A stretch of DNA of 64,000 nucleotides from Dactylosporangium fulvum (GCF_025137375.1 NZ_CP073720.1:9696501-9760500), one strand, 5' to 3'. Positions 53,594-63,635 are shown, numbered from the stretch's first letter. Program-made: numbers and translations. The notes: generated by a model from the letters alone, not told the origin.

Positions 53594-55267
53594 ATGATGA
53601 CTGCCCCTGGTCACCTGCTCCGGGCCGCGCTGTGGTCCCGCCGGCGCAACCTCGTCAGCGCCGCCGTGCTCTACAGCGCACACCAGCTCGGGGAGGCGAT
53701 GGTACCGGTGATCATCGGGGCGACCGTGAGCCGCGCGGTCGACCACGGCAGCCCCGCGTCGATCGCGGCCTGGCTCGCGGTCCTGGCGGCCGACTTCGCG
53801 CTGCTGTCCATGTCCTACCGGTTCGGGGCGCGCGCCGCCATGCGGGCCAAGCAGCACTCCGGCCACACCGTGCGGATGTGGCTGGCCGACCGCGTGGTGC
53901 AGCCGGCCGGCGGCGTCGCCAACACGCCCGGCGACCTGCTCAGCCGGGCCGCCAGCGACACCACCCGGGTCGGCGCCTACGCCGGGATGGCGGCCAGTGC
54001 CGTCGCGGCCGGCGTGGTCCTGCTCGTCTCGGTGGTCCTGCTGCTGCACTTCTCCGTCCTGCTCGGCGTGATCAGCTTGGTCGGCGCGGTCGTGCTGATC
54101 GCGGCGGAGCACGGGGCGGGCCGGCTGCTGCGCGCGCGCAGCCACGCCGAGCAGCATGCGCAGGCCCGCGCTACCGCGCTGGCCGAGGACACCGTCCGCG
54201 GCCTGCGGGTGCTCAAGGGCATCGGGGCCGAGCACGGCGCCGCCGCCGAGTACGCCGAGGTCAGCCGGCAGGCGGTGCGGGCCGCCCGGCACGCTATCTC
54301 CTCGGCCGCCGTGCTGTCCGCGGTCGGGGTGCTGCTCAGCGGCCTGTACCTCACCGTCGTCGCCGGCGTCGGCGGCTGGCTGGCCCTCTCCGGCCGCCTC
54401 GGCCTCGGCGCGCTGGTGTCCGCGCTCGGTCTGGCCCAGTTCGTCATCGGCCCCATGCAGGTCCTGGCCGAGGCCGCGGGAGCGTACGCCCGGGCGGCCG
54501 CCTCCGCGACCCGCGTCCACGAGGTGCTCGTGGCGCCCCCCGCCGTCACCGGCGGCACGGCCGAGCCGGCACCCGGGGAGGCCCCGGTGGTGCGGTTCGA
54601 CGGCGTCGCGATCCCCGGCGTCGGCGCGCCGCTGCACGCCGAGACCGCCCCGGCGGGCCTGACCGGCCTGGTCTGCGCCGACTCCGCCGCTGCGGCCGCC
54701 ATACCGGCCCTGCTGGCCCGCGAACGCGACCCGGAGGCCGGGCGGATCCTGCTCGCCGGCCGGGACCTCCGCATGTACGCCGTCGCGCCGCTGCGGGCCT
54801 GCGTGCTGGTTTCGCCGCACGACGCCGTGCTGCTGCCCGGCAGCATCGCCGACAATCTCGGGGCGCTGTGCACCGACGCCGACGCGGTGCGGGCCGCGGC
54901 CGAGGCCGCCCGCGCCGACCAGGTGCTCGACGTCGCCGCCCACGGTGACCGTACGGCGGTCGGCGACCGGGGCGAGGCCCTGTCCGGCGGCCAGCGACAG
55001 CGGGTGGCCCTCGCCCGCGCTCTCGCCGCCGACCCGCCGCTGCTCGTCCTGCACGATCCGACCACCGCGGTCGACGCGGTCACCGAGGACCAGATCGCCG
55101 AGCGGGTCCGCGCGCTGCGGGCCGGACGGGCCACGCTGGTGGTCACCACCAGCCCGGCCTGGCTGTCCCGCTGCGACCGGATCATCCGGCTCGACGGGCC
55201 GGCGCCGGCTGCGACGGGGACGGCCTACGCCGGAGCCGGAACCCCGGGCGGCGGTGCACAGCGATGA
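53594..55267 (+). CDS. ABC half-transporter, pair 1, first subunit (no Walker A)
   Basis: 557 residues: six-helix exporter-type (type IV) membrane domain and an ATPase domain. The P-loop is missing (GLTGLVCADSAAAAAIP where GxxGxGKST is expected), and Walker B is atypical (LLVLHDPTTAVD), but the signature LSGGQRQRVALARAL near residue 463 is canonical. It therefore can complete the site of its partner but not bind ATP normally itself. Two adjacent ATG codons (53594, 53597). Overlaps the partner by 4 nt. Iron-box control and neighbours suggest siderophore import (IrtAB-like) or export. Confidence 0.88.
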   Translation: MMTAPGHLLRAALWSRRRNLVSAAVLYSAHQLGEAMVPVIIGATVSRAVDHGSPASIAAWLAVLAADFALLSMSYRFGARAAMRAKQHSGHTVRMWLADRVVQPAGGVANTPGDLLSRAASDTTRVGAYAGMAASAVAAGVVLLVSVVLLLHFSVLLGVISLVGAVVLIAAEHGAGRLLRARSHAEQHAQARATALAEDTVRGLRVLKGIGAEHGAAAEYAEVSRQAVRAARHAISSAAVLSAVGVLLSGLYLTVVAGVGGWLALSGRLGLGALVSALGLAQFVIGPMQVLAEAAGAYARAAASATRVHEVLVAPPAVTGGTAEPAPGEAPVVRFDGVAIPGVGAPLHAETAPAGLTGLVCADSAAAAAIPALLARERDPEAGRILLAGRDLRMYAVAPLRACVLVSPHDAVLLPGSIADNLGALCTDADAVRAAAEAARADQVLDVAAHGDRTAVGDRGEALSGGQRQRVALARALAADPPLLVLHDPTTAVDAVTEDQIAERVRALRAGRATLVVTTSPAWLSRCDRIIRLDGPAPAATGTAYAGAGTPGGGAQR

Positions 55268-57024
55268 GCGGCGCCGCAACCGAGCCGGTGCTGCTGCCGG
55301 TCGCCACCGCCGCGCAGGTCCGCCGGGAGGTTCGCGCACTGCTGTGGGGCCGCCGCGGTGCGCTGCTCGCCGCCGTCGCGGTCCTGCTCGCCGGCAGCGC
55401 CGTGGGGCTCGCCGGCCCGGCCGCGATCGGGCAGATCGCGCAGGCCATCGCCGACCGCCGGGGTGCCGGGGCCCTCGCCGTGCCCGTGGCGCTGCTCGCC
55501 GTCGCCGCGCTCGCCGCCGCGGTCACCACCTGGGCCGGCACCGTGCTGCTCGCCCGCGTTGTGCTGCCCGCCCTCGGACAACTGCGGGAACGCGCGCTCG
55601 CCGCCGCGGTCGGGCTGCCGCTCGACGCCGTCGAGTCCGGCGGCACCGGCGACCTCGTGGCTCGGCTCACCGGCGACGTCGAGCAGGTCGGCGACGTCGT
55701 CCAGGGCGTGCTCGGGCGGTTCATCGGCGCCGGGCTGACCATTCTGGCCACCCTGGGCGGGCTGGCCGTGCTCGACTGGCGCTTCGCCGCGGCGGGCCTT
55801 CTGGCGTTACCGCTGCAGGTAGCCGCCCTGCGCTGGTATCTGCGCACGTCCCGGCCGATCTACGCCGAGGGCCGGGCGGCGGACGGGCGCCGCGCCGCGG
55901 CGCTGCTCGCCGGCTTCACCGCGCTGCCCACCCTGCGGGCGCTGGGCCTCGGCCGGCGGCAGCGGGACCGCATCGCGGCCGCGTCGCAGGCGTCGATGGA
56001 GTACGAGCTGCGTGCCGTCAGGGTGGCCACTCGCTTCTACGGCCGGCTCAACGTCGCGGAGTTCGTCGGCCTCGGCGCGATCCTGCTCGTGGCGTACCTC
56101 CTCGTCCGGTCCGGCCTGGCCGGCATCGGTGCGGCCACCACGGCCGCGCTGTTCTTCGCGCGGCTGTTCGACCCCATCAACGTGGCACTCGGCGTCTTCG
56201 ACGAGATCCAGCAGGCCATCGCCGGCCTGGGCCGCCTGGTCGGCATCACCCGGGCCGCGCCCGGGCCGGCTCGCGGCCCCGATCACGGCGAAACGCTGCC
56301 GCAGCGCGAGCTGGCGGCCGACGGCGTCCGGTTCGGCTACGGCGACGGGCCGGACGTGCTGCACGACGTCACGCTGCGCGTCCCGCCCGGCCAGCACGTG
56401 GCGGTAGTCGGCGCCAGCGGGTCGGGCAAGTCCAGCCTGGCCTCACTGCTGGCCGGCCTGCGCCGGCCACGCGCCGGCCGGATCACCGCCCCCGGCGGCC
56501 CGGGCCGCGCCGTCGCGCTGGTCACCCAGGAGACGCACCTGTTCGCCGGCACGATCGCCGACAACGTGCGCCTGGCCCGGCCGGACGCCACCGCCGAGCA
56601 GGTCGCCGCCGCCCTCGACGCGGTCGGCGCCGGCTGGGTCGCCGCGCTGCCCGCCGGCGCGGACTGCCTTGTGGGCAGCGGCGGCCACGCGCTGACCCCG
56701 AGCCAGGCCCAGCAGCTCGCCCTGGCCCGGGTGGTGCTGCTCGACCCGGCGGTCGTGGTGCTCGACGAGGCCACCGCCGAGGGTGGCAGCGACGCCGCCC
56801 GCGCCCTGGATCGGGCCGCCGAGGCCGTCCTGCGCGGTCGCACCGCCGTGATCGTCGCCCACCGCCTGTCGCAGGCCGCGGGCGCCGGCACGATCCTCGT
56901 CATGGACGCCGGCCGGGTCGTCGAGCACGGCACCCACGCCGACCTGATCGCGGCGCAGGGGCCTTACGCCCGCCTCTGGGCCGCGTGGTCGCTCGGCCGC
57001 GGTACTTCGTCAGGATCCTGGTGA
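55264..57024 (+). CDS. ABC half-transporter, pair 1, second subunit (degenerate signature)
   Basis: 586 residues. Exporter-type membrane domain plus ATPase with intact Walker A GASGSGKSS (near residue 383) and Walker B VVVLDEATAEGG with IVAHRLSQ, while the signature is LTPSQAQQLALAR instead of LSGGQ. Together with the upstream subunit this makes one complete and one dead composite ATP site, an asymmetric heterodimer. Start overlaps the first subunit's stop (ATGA at 55264-55267). Confidence 0.9.
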   Translation: MSGAATEPVLLPVATAAQVRREVRALLWGRRGALLAAVAVLLAGSAVGLAGPAAIGQIAQAIADRRGAGALAVPVALLAVAALAAAVTTWAGTVLLARVVLPALGQLRERALAAAVGLPLDAVESGGTGDLVARLTGDVEQVGDVVQGVLGRFIGAGLTILATLGGLAVLDWRFAAAGLLALPLQVAALRWYLRTSRPIYAEGRAADGRRAAALLAGFTALPTLRALGLGRRQRDRIAAASQASMEYELRAVRVATRFYGRLNVAEFVGLGAILLVAYLLVRSGLAGIGAATTAALFFARLFDPINVALGVFDEIQQAIAGLGRLVGITRAAPGPARGPDHGETLPQRELAADGVRFGYGDGPDVLHDVTLRVPPGQHVAVVGASGSGKSSLASLLAGLRRPRAGRITAPGGPGRAVALVTQETHLFAGTIADNVRLARPDATAEQVAAALDAVGAGWVAALPAGADCLVGSGGHALTPSQAQQLALARVVLLDPAVVVLDEATAEGGSDAARALDRAAEAVLRGRTAVIVAHRLSQAAGAGTILVMDAGRVVEHGTHADLIAAQGPYARLWAAWSLGRGTSSGSW

Positions 57025-57080
57025 AGCCGGCGATCGTCCATTCGGCATGTCCGTCTTCCGCCCGGGCCACGATGAGAAAA

Positions 57081-58793
57081 TCAGCCGTGCCACTGGCGCC
57101 AGAGGGCGGCGTACGGGCCGTGCCGCGTGATCAGGTCGTCGTGGGTGCCCAACTCGATGATCCGGCCCGCGTCCATCACCGCGATCCGGTCCGCATCATG
57201 GGCCGTCTGCAGGCGGTGGGCGATGGCGATCACTGTGCGGTTGTGCAGCACGGCGGCCAGCGCCCGTTCCGCCGCGCGGGCCGCCCGGGGGTCGAGCAGT
57301 GCGGTCGCCTCGTCCAGGATCACGGTGTGCGGGTCGGCCAGCAGCACCCGGGCCAGCGCCAATTGCTGGGCCTGGGCGCCGGTCGGTGGGTGCTCGCCCA
57401 GGTCGGTGTCCAGGTCGCTGGCCCAGTCCGCGCCGACCGTGCGCAGTGCCTCGCGCATTCGGTCGTCCGGCGCCGCCACCATGAGGTTGTCCCGTAGCGT
57501 CTCGCGGAAGACGTGGTGTTCCTGTGTCACCAGTACCACTTGGCGGCGCAGCAGGTCCGGCGGCAGGTCGGCCACCGCGACGCCGCCCACCGTCACCGTG
57601 CCGGTGTGTGGACGGTGTACTCCGGCCAGCAACCGGCCCAGGGTGGACTTGCCGGCCCCGGAGAGGCCGACGATCGCCAGCCGTTCGCCGGGCTGGACGG
57701 TGAGATGCACGTCGTGCAGCACGTCCGGGCCGCCGGGGTACGCGTAGCGGACGCCGGTCACCTCGATGCGGTCGCTTGCCGGGGCGGCCGCGGCCGTCGC
57801 CGGGGCGGGCGGCACAGCGGCCAGCCCCTCAACCCGGGCGAACGACGCGCTGCTGCTCTGCAACTGCTCCAGCCAGATCAGGATGGTGTCCATCGGCCCG
57901 ATCAGCTGCCGCAGGTACAGGATGGCCGCGACGACGGTGCCCAACGTGATCCGGCCGTCGAGGTAGAGCAGGCCGCCGATCAGCAGCACGAGCACGACCG
58001 GGATGTTGTACGAGCCCTCGGCCACCGGGAAGTACACCGACCGCAGCCGCAGGGTGGCCAGCCGGCTGCGTTTGGTCCGCGCGATCGCGGCGCGGCCCAC
58101 GGTCAGCCGGGACCGGTACAGGCGGAAGGCCTCGATGGTGCGCGCCCCGGCAGTGGTCGCGGCCAGTTCCTCGGCCAGGTCCGAGTTGGCCGCGCCCTCC
58201 TCCAGGTATGCGCTGCGGGCCCGGCGCAGGTACCAGCGGCCGACGAGCACGATGCCGGACAGCCCGAGCAGCCCGGCCACGCCCAGCAGCGGGTCGAGCA
58301 CAAGCACCGCACCGACCAGAAACAGCACCTGCGTGCCGGCCACGAAGACACCCGGCAGCACGTCGCGCAGGGTGCCGGCGACGGCGTCCACATCGGTCGT
58401 GCCACGGGCGGCCAGATCGCCCGGCCGCACCCGTTCGACCGTCGAGGCGGGCAAGTTCATCGCGCGGGACAGGAAACCGGTCCGGATGCGGGCCGCGGTG
58501 CGCTCGCCGAACCGGTACCCGAGCAGCAACGCCCAGCGCGCGAGCATCATGTGGGCCAGCGCGCACAGCAGCACGGCCGCGGCCAGCGCGTCGATCGGGG
58601 CGCCGGCGACCCGGGGTCCGGTGACCGCGTCGATGATCCGGCCCAGCAGGTACGGCGCGCCCAGAGCGGCCGCCGCGGCCAGCACGTTGAGCAGGACCGT
58701 GACGGCGACGGCGCCTTTGTCCGCGGCGATGAGCCGGCCCGCCGCCCGGACCACCTGACGGGTGTCCGCGACCGGCAGGGTGTCGGTACTCAC
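57081..58793 (-). CDS. ABC half-transporter, pair 2, second subunit (degenerate signature)
   Basis: 570 residues, layout as in the rightward pair: exporter-type membrane domain, intact Walker A GLSGAGKST near residue 374, Walker B TVILDEATALLD and AIAHRLQTAH, degenerate signature PTGAQAQQLALARVL. It overlaps the stop of its partner by 4 nt. Convergent with pair 1; only about 56 nt separate the two 3' ends. Confidence 0.9.
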   Translation of the reverse strand: MSTDTLPVADTRQVVRAAGRLIAADKGAVAVTVLLNVLAAAAALGAPYLLGRIIDAVTGPRVAGAPIDALAAAVLLCALAHMMLARWALLLGYRFGERTAARIRTGFLSRAMNLPASTVERVRPGDLAARGTTDVDAVAGTLRDVLPGVFVAGTQVLFLVGAVLVLDPLLGVAGLLGLSGIVLVGRWYLRRARSAYLEEGAANSDLAEELAATTAGARTIEAFRLYRSRLTVGRAAIARTKRSRLATLRLRSVYFPVAEGSYNIPVVLVLLIGGLLYLDGRITLGTVVAAILYLRQLIGPMDTILIWLEQLQSSSASFARVEGLAAVPPAPATAAAAPASDRIEVTGVRYAYPGGPDVLHDVHLTVQPGERLAIVGLSGAGKSTLGRLLAGVHRPHTGTVTVGGVAVADLPPDLLRRQVVLVTQEHHVFRETLRDNLMVAAPDDRMREALRTVGADWASDLDTDLGEHPPTGAQAQQLALARVLLADPHTVILDEATALLDPRAARAAERALAAVLHNRTVIAIAHRLQTAHDADRIAVMDAGRIIELGTHDDLITRHGPYAALWRQWHG

Positions 58794-60487
58794 CGCGCCT
58801 CGTCGGCCGCGATGAGGGCCTCGTCGTCCGTGCTGAACGTACGGCTGACCAGGTCGCGGTACCCGGGCTCGCGTTCCAGCAGACCACGATGCGTCCCGGA
58901 CGCGACCACCCGGCCGTCGACCAGGTAGAGCACGACGTCGGCCCGGTCCAGCAGCACGGGCGACGTGGTGGCCAGCAGTGTGCCGCGCCCGGCCCGGGCC
59001 GCGGTCAGCCGCTCGGCGATGGCCGCCTCGGTGTGCGCGTCCACCGCCGAGGTCGGCTCGGCCGCGAGCAGCATCTCCGGGTCGGCGAGCAGCGCCCGGG
59101 CGAGCCGGACCCGTTGCCGCTGGCCGCCGGAGAGGTTGCGGCCGTCGCGTTCGATGTGGTGGTCGAGCCCGGCGACGTCGGTCGCCGCCGCGGCCGTGAT
59201 CGCGCGCTGGACCGCGTCGTCGCCGGCCCTCGTGTCGCCCGCGACCACGTCACGCAGCGGCCCGGCGAACAGGTCGGCCTCGTGGTCGGCGACCAGAATC
59301 CGCTCGCGCACCAGCGGTTTGGCCACCTCGGCGATCCGGTGGGGACCCCAGGTGGCGGCGGTTTCGCAGTACCGGCCGAGCCGGTCGATGATCGCGGCCG
59401 TGTCCTCGGGGCGGGCCGAGGCCAGCACGGTCAGCCGGCCCGGCTCGGCGACCACGCCGGACACCGGGTCGCGCAGGACCGCCGGGCCGCCCGGGGCCAC
59501 GCCGTCGCCCGGTTCCTCGACCGGCAACCGCAGAAACGCGATGATCCGCCGGGCAGCGATCACCCCGCGGCTGACGTCTCCAGCGCTGAAGATCAGCATC
59601 CAGGTGGGCACGATCAGGATCGCCACGTACCCGTAGACCGCGACCAGTTCACCGACGGTGAGATCGCCGCGGACCGTCAGCCGCGCGGCCAGCCAGGTCA
59701 CCCCGCCCAGGAAGACCATCGGCAGGCCGTCGCCCAGCGCGTTGATCCAGCTCAGTGCCCCGCCCATCCGGTAGCCCCCGGCCCGGACGGCGTCCGACTC
59801 GGCGGCGTACCGGCGCAGGTGGACCTCTTTGCCGCCGAGACCGTTGAGGATGCGCAGACCGCCGAGCACGTCGACCAGCCGGGCGGCCAGCCGGCCCTGC
59901 CGCTCCCGGTACTCGCCGCCGGCGGTGTTCAGCCGATTCAGCAGCGGCCCGAGCACCACCCCGAGGACCGCCACGCCGCCCGCCACCACGAGCGCGATCA
60001 TCCCGGACACCTGCACCAGCAGGGTCATGACCACCGCGTACGCGACGATCGCACCCACTCCCGGCCCGGTCACGGTCAGCGCCCGCGCGACCAGCCACAC
60101 GTCCCCGATACCGATGGTGACCACCTCACCCGCGGTGATCCGGCGGGGTAGCGCGGCACCCAGCTCGACCGCGTGGGCCATGACCGCGTCAGCCGTGCGC
60201 AATGCGCCGTCCAGCCGGATCTTGGTCATGGTCCGGTGCCGGAGGATGCCGAGCACGGCGTTGGCCACGCCCACCACAAAAACGGCGCCGGCCCAGACAA
60301 CCAGCGGTCCGACCTGCCGCGGGCGCAGGCCGCGGTCGATGGCCTGGGAGATCAGGTACGGCGTGACAGCCAGGCTGATCATCCAGAGCGAACTCCACAG
60401 CCCACCGAGGGCGATCCGTCGTTTCTGCCGCCACGCCAGCCACCCCAGGTATCGTCCTGGCCCCCGTGTCCGCATGCCGCCCATCAT
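58790..60487 (-). CDS. ABC half-transporter, pair 2, first subunit (no Walker A)
   Basis: 565 residues if started at the ATG 60487 (neighbouring ATGs at 60484, 60475 and an upstream frame to 60529). Membrane domain with six helices; the ATPase lacks a P-loop (VLASARPEDTAAI) and has LLAAEPTSAVD in place of Walker B, but keeps LSGGQRQRVRLARAL. Same order and same defect as in the first subunit of pair 1, so the two operons are paralogous. It follows the FecE-like gene by about 150 nt and may be read from the same transcript or its own promoter. Confidence 0.88.
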   Translation of the reverse strand: MMGGMRTRGPGRYLGWLAWRQKRRIALGGLWSSLWMISLAVTPYLISQAIDRGLRPRQVGPLVVWAGAVFVVGVANAVLGILRHRTMTKIRLDGALRTADAVMAHAVELGAALPRRITAGEVVTIGIGDVWLVARALTVTGPGVGAIVAYAVVMTLLVQVSGMIALVVAGGVAVLGVVLGPLLNRLNTAGGEYRERQGRLAARLVDVLGGLRILNGLGGKEVHLRRYAAESDAVRAGGYRMGGALSWINALGDGLPMVFLGGVTWLAARLTVRGDLTVGELVAVYGYVAILIVPTWMLIFSAGDVSRGVIAARRIIAFLRLPVEEPGDGVAPGGPAVLRDPVSGVVAEPGRLTVLASARPEDTAAIIDRLGRYCETAATWGPHRIAEVAKPLVRERILVADHEADLFAGPLRDVVAGDTRAGDDAVQRAITAAAATDVAGLDHHIERDGRNLSGGQRQRVRLARALLADPEMLLAAEPTSAVDAHTEAAIAERLTAARAGRGTLLATTSPVLLDRADVVLYLVDGRVVASGTHRGLLEREPGYRDLVSRTFSTDDEALIAADEAR

Positions 60488-60544
60488 GTCCCATGAGCGT
60501 GCCGGGCCCGAACCGCTTATTCGCCGCATGGCCCGCCATCCGGG

Positions 60545-60575
60545 CAGACCCGGGTGTTCGCCTATCCTATCGACT
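60545..60575 (-). promoter_or_regulatory. Weak copy of the shared element, ABC pair 2
   Basis: On the minus strand ATAGGATAGGCGAACACCCG lies about 70 nt before the start of pair 2. It shares TAGGCGA-CAC with the stronger copies at 52702, 53523 and 63702. No iron box was seen here. Confidence 0.3.
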
Positions 60576-60634
60576 ACGAACGATCAATGGCCGAAGCACT
60601 GGAGGCTCGAGCCGCAGAACGGAGTCCTCCACGG

Positions 60635-61453
60635 TTACAGGGGATCGACACCATTCATTCGATTGCGTCGATGGATCGGAACGATGAGCGGCGTGCCGCT
60701 CTGCGGGTCGGTGATGATCTCGCACGGCAGGCCGAAGACCTTCTCGACCAACTCGGGCGTGACGATGTCGGCCGGTGGACCCTGGGCGACGATGGCGCCG
60801 TCGCGCATGGCGATGAGATGCGTGGCGTACCGGCAGGCGTGGTTGAGGTCGTGCAGGACCGCCACGATCGTGTACCCCCGGTTCTCGTGCAGGTCGGCGC
60901 AGAGGTCGAGCACTTCGATCTGGTAGGCGATGTCGAGAAACGTGATCGGCTCGTCCAGCAGCAGGATGTCGGTCTGCTGGGCCAGGGCCATCGCCACCCA
61001 GACGCGCTGGCGCTGCCCACCGGAGAGCTCATCGATGAAGCGGTCGGCGAGGTCGCGCACTTCAGTGGCGATCATCGCCTCGGTCACGATCCGCTCGTCG
61101 TCGCGCGACCACTGCCGCAGCAGCCCCTGGTGCGGATAGCGGCCCCGCGCGACGAGATCGGCGACGGTGATGCCGTCCGGGGCGATCGGCGACTGCGGCA
61201 GCAGCCCGAGCTTGCGGGCCAGCTGCTTGGACGGCATCCGGGTGATGTCCCGGCCGTCGAGGTACGCGGCCCCGCGGGCCGGCTTGATCATGCGGGACAG
61301 CGCGCGCAGCAGCGTCGACTTGCCGCACCCGTTGCCGCCGACGATGACGGTGAAAGAACGGTCGGGGATGACCACGTCGAGGGCGGTGCTGATGACCCGC
61401 TCGTCGTAGGCGAGCGTGAGATCCTCGGCGTGCAGCCGGTCCGGCGGGTTCAT
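60635..61453 (-). CDS. FecE-type ferric-siderophore ABC ATPase
   Basis: 272 residues. Walker A GGNGCGKST, signature LSGGQRQRVWVAMALAQ, Walker B ILLLDEPITFLDIAYQ and HDLNHACRYATHL, the typical words of FecE/FepC/FhuC importers. It starts by 4-nt overlap with the upstream permease stop (ATGA at 61450-61453). It powers siderophore uptake with the two permeases and the binding protein. Confidence 0.93.
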   Translation of the reverse strand: MNPPDRLHAEDLTLAYDERVISTALDVVIPDRSFTVIVGGNGCGKSTLLRALSRMIKPARGAAYLDGRDITRMPSKQLARKLGLLPQSPIAPDGITVADLVARGRYPHQGLLRQWSRDDERIVTEAMIATEVRDLADRFIDELSGGQRQRVWVAMALAQQTDILLLDEPITFLDIAYQIEVLDLCADLHENRGYTIVAVLHDLNHACRYATHLIAMRDGAIVAQGPPADIVTPELVEKVFGLPCEIITDPQSGTPLIVPIHRRNRMNGVDPL

Positions 61454-62523
61454 GAGCGTCCGGTCTTCCATTCGTGGGCCAGCAGCCAGCACAGGTACAG
61501 CCCGCCGACGACGCCGGTCAGCACACCGACGGGCAGCTGGCTGGTGGGCACGATCCGCTGCGCCGCGAAGTCGGCACCCAGCAGCAGCGCGGCGCCCATC
61601 GCGCCGGCCGGCACGATCTGCGCGCCCGAGCTGCGGGTCAGCGGCCGGCACAGCTGCGGCGCGGCCAGCGCGACAAACGTGATCGGCCCGGCGGCCGCCA
61701 CGGCGACCGCGGCCAGGGCGGTGGCGGTGAAGATCAGCAGGTACCGGCTGCGCTCGACCGGCAGCCCGAGCCCCTTGGCGGCCTCGTCGCCCACCGCGAG
61801 CCACCCCAGCGCCCGGCCGGCCAGGATCGCCATGGGCGCGAGCACGGCCAGCGCGATCGCCAACGGCGCGACGGTGCCCCAGCCGACGGCGTTGAGGCTG
61901 CCGATCAGCCAGACGGCAGCGTTCTGCGCGTCGTAGAGGGTGGCTCGGGTGAGCAGGTACGTGGTCAGCGACTGGAGCATCGCGGCGATACCGATGCCGA
62001 CCAGGATCAGCCGGTAGCCGGTGATCCTGCGCTGCTTGGTCGACAGCAGCGTGACGACCGCCGCGACGACCAGGCCTCCGCCGACGGCCGCGAGGGCGAC
62101 CTCGCCCGCGCCGCCGCGCCCGAACAGGATCTCCAGGACCGCGCCGCAGGCCGCACCGCTGGTGAAGCCGACGATGTCCGGGCTGCCCAGCGGGTTGCGG
62201 GTCAGCCCCTGGAAGACGGCGCCGCTCATGCCGAGCGCCCAGCCGACCAGCACGGCGGCGGTCAGGCGCGGCAGCCGCAGCTTGACGATGATGAATTCCT
62301 CGATCCGAGTACCGTGGCCGGACAGCGTCGCCACGACCCGGCCCAGCGGCACCGGATAGGCGCCGCTGGTCAGGCTGAGCGCGGCCAGGACCACGACAGC
62401 ACCCAGCAGCAGCGCGCAGACCAGCACGGTGCGCGGGTGCCAGCGCACCGACAGCCGGTCGGCGGAGGAACGCAGCACCCGGCCGGAGACGACGGGCCGT
62501 TCGGCGACGGCGGGCCGGCTCAC
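61450..62523 (-). CDS. FecCD-type ferric-siderophore permease 2
   Basis: 357 residues from a GTG that overlaps the upstream permease stop by 4 nt. BtuCD-like permease with about ten helices; markers are LRLPRLTAAVLVGWALGMSG, FQGLTRNPLGSPDIVGFTSG and GPITFVALAAPQLCRPL. Longer frames toward 62784 are antisense artefacts. It pairs with the next gene's product. Confidence 0.92.
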   Translation of the reverse strand: MSRPAVAERPVVSGRVLRSSADRLSVRWHPRTVLVCALLLGAVVVLAALSLTSGAYPVPLGRVVATLSGHGTRIEEFIIVKLRLPRLTAAVLVGWALGMSGAVFQGLTRNPLGSPDIVGFTSGAACGAVLEILFGRGGAGEVALAAVGGGLVVAAVVTLLSTKQRRITGYRLILVGIGIAAMLQSLTTYLLTRATLYDAQNAAVWLIGSLNAVGWGTVAPLAIALAVLAPMAILAGRALGWLAVGDEAAKGLGLPVERSRYLLIFTATALAAVAVAAAGPITFVALAAPQLCRPLTRSSGAQIVPAGAMGAALLLGADFAAQRIVPTSQLPVGVLTGVVGGLYLCWLLAHEWKTGRS

Positions 62524-63575
62524 AGCTCCCGCACCCGGCGGCGGCGGACGAGGGCGATGAAGACGGGCGCTCCGACGAAGGCGGTGACGATGCCGGCCTG
62601 CACCTCGGCGGGCCGGGCCACGAGGCGGCCGACGATGTCGCCGCCCAGCAGCAGGATGGGGCCCAGCACCAGGGAGTACGGCGTCACCCACCGGTGATCG
62701 GGCCCCGTGACAGCACGGGCGATATGCGGCACCGTGAGCCCCACGAACGCGATCGGCCCGACTGCGGCGGTCGCGGCGCCGCACAGCAGCGTGACCGCCA
62801 CGGCGCCGAGGACCCGCGTGCGCCCGATCCGGCTGCCCAGCCCCCGAGCCGTCTCGTCGCCGAGCGCGAGGGCGTTGAGCGCGCCGGAGAGCCCGAGCGC
62901 CAGCAGCGACCCGGCGGCCAGGAACGGCAGCACCTGCCAGACGACCCCGCGGTCGGCCCCGGTCAGCGAGCCGACGCCCCAGAACCGGAACTGGTCGAAG
63001 ACCTTCGGTTCGAGCAGCGTGATGAACGAGATCAGTGCGCCGAGCACGGCGCTGACCGCGGTACCGGCCAGCGCAAGCCGCACGGGCGTGGCACCGGACC
63101 GCCCGCGCGAGCCGAGCAGGTACACCAGTATGGAGGCGATCCCGGCCCCGGCGAAGGCGAACCAGACGTACGCGGTGAAATCGGCGAACCGCCAGATCCA
63201 GATCGACACCACCACCGCGAACGCCGCGCCCGCGTTCACGCCGAGGATGCCCGGATCGGCGAGCGGGTTGCGGGTCAGTGCCTGCATGAGCACCCCGGCG
63301 GCGGCGAGTGCGGCGCCGGCGGCCACACCGAGCAGCGTGCGCGGCAGTCGCAGGTCGACGATCACGTCGCGGTCCCCGCCACCGCGCCCGTGCAGCACCG
63401 CGTCGAGCACGGTACCGAGCGGAATCGACTTGACCCCGACCGCGAGGCTCACCAGCACGACGAGAACGAGCACCGCGACGGCGGCGGCGAACCCGGCGAG
63501 GCGCACGCCCAGCACGCTGTGCGCCCGCACTGCCACCACGGGTGTCGGTTCCGGCGTCGTCGCGGCCTCACGCAT
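62520..63575 (-). CDS. FecCD-type ferric-siderophore permease 1
   Basis: 351 residues. Markers LRLPRTLLGVAAGAALAAAG, QALTRNPLADPGILGVNAG and GPIAFVGLTVPHIARAV. First gene of a three-gene uptake operon, 42 nt downstream of an IdeR-like box. It heterodimerises with the next permease. Confidence 0.93.
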   Translation of the reverse strand: MREAATTPEPTPVVAVRAHSVLGVRLAGFAAAVAVLVLVVLVSLAVGVKSIPLGTVLDAVLHGRGGGDRDVIVDLRLPRTLLGVAAGAALAAAGVLMQALTRNPLADPGILGVNAGAAFAVVVSIWIWRFADFTAYVWFAFAGAGIASILVYLLGSRGRSGATPVRLALAGTAVSAVLGALISFITLLEPKVFDQFRFWGVGSLTGADRGVVWQVLPFLAAGSLLALGLSGALNALALGDETARGLGSRIGRTRVLGAVAVTLLCGAATAAVGPIAFVGLTVPHIARAVTGPDHRWVTPYSLVLGPILLLGGDIVGRLVARPAEVQAGIVTAFVGAPVFIALVRRRRVREL

Positions 63576-63616
63576 GTCGCCTCGCGCCTTCCGCCCGCCG
63601 AACCGTGCACCTCAGA

Positions 63617-63635
63617 GTAGGTAAGCCTTACCTGA
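63617..63635 (-). promoter_or_regulatory. IdeR/DmdR iron box, uptake operon promoter
   Basis: GTAGGTAAGCCTTACCTGA agrees with the iron-box consensus at 15 of 19 positions and is itself a near palindrome. Confidence 0.75.
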
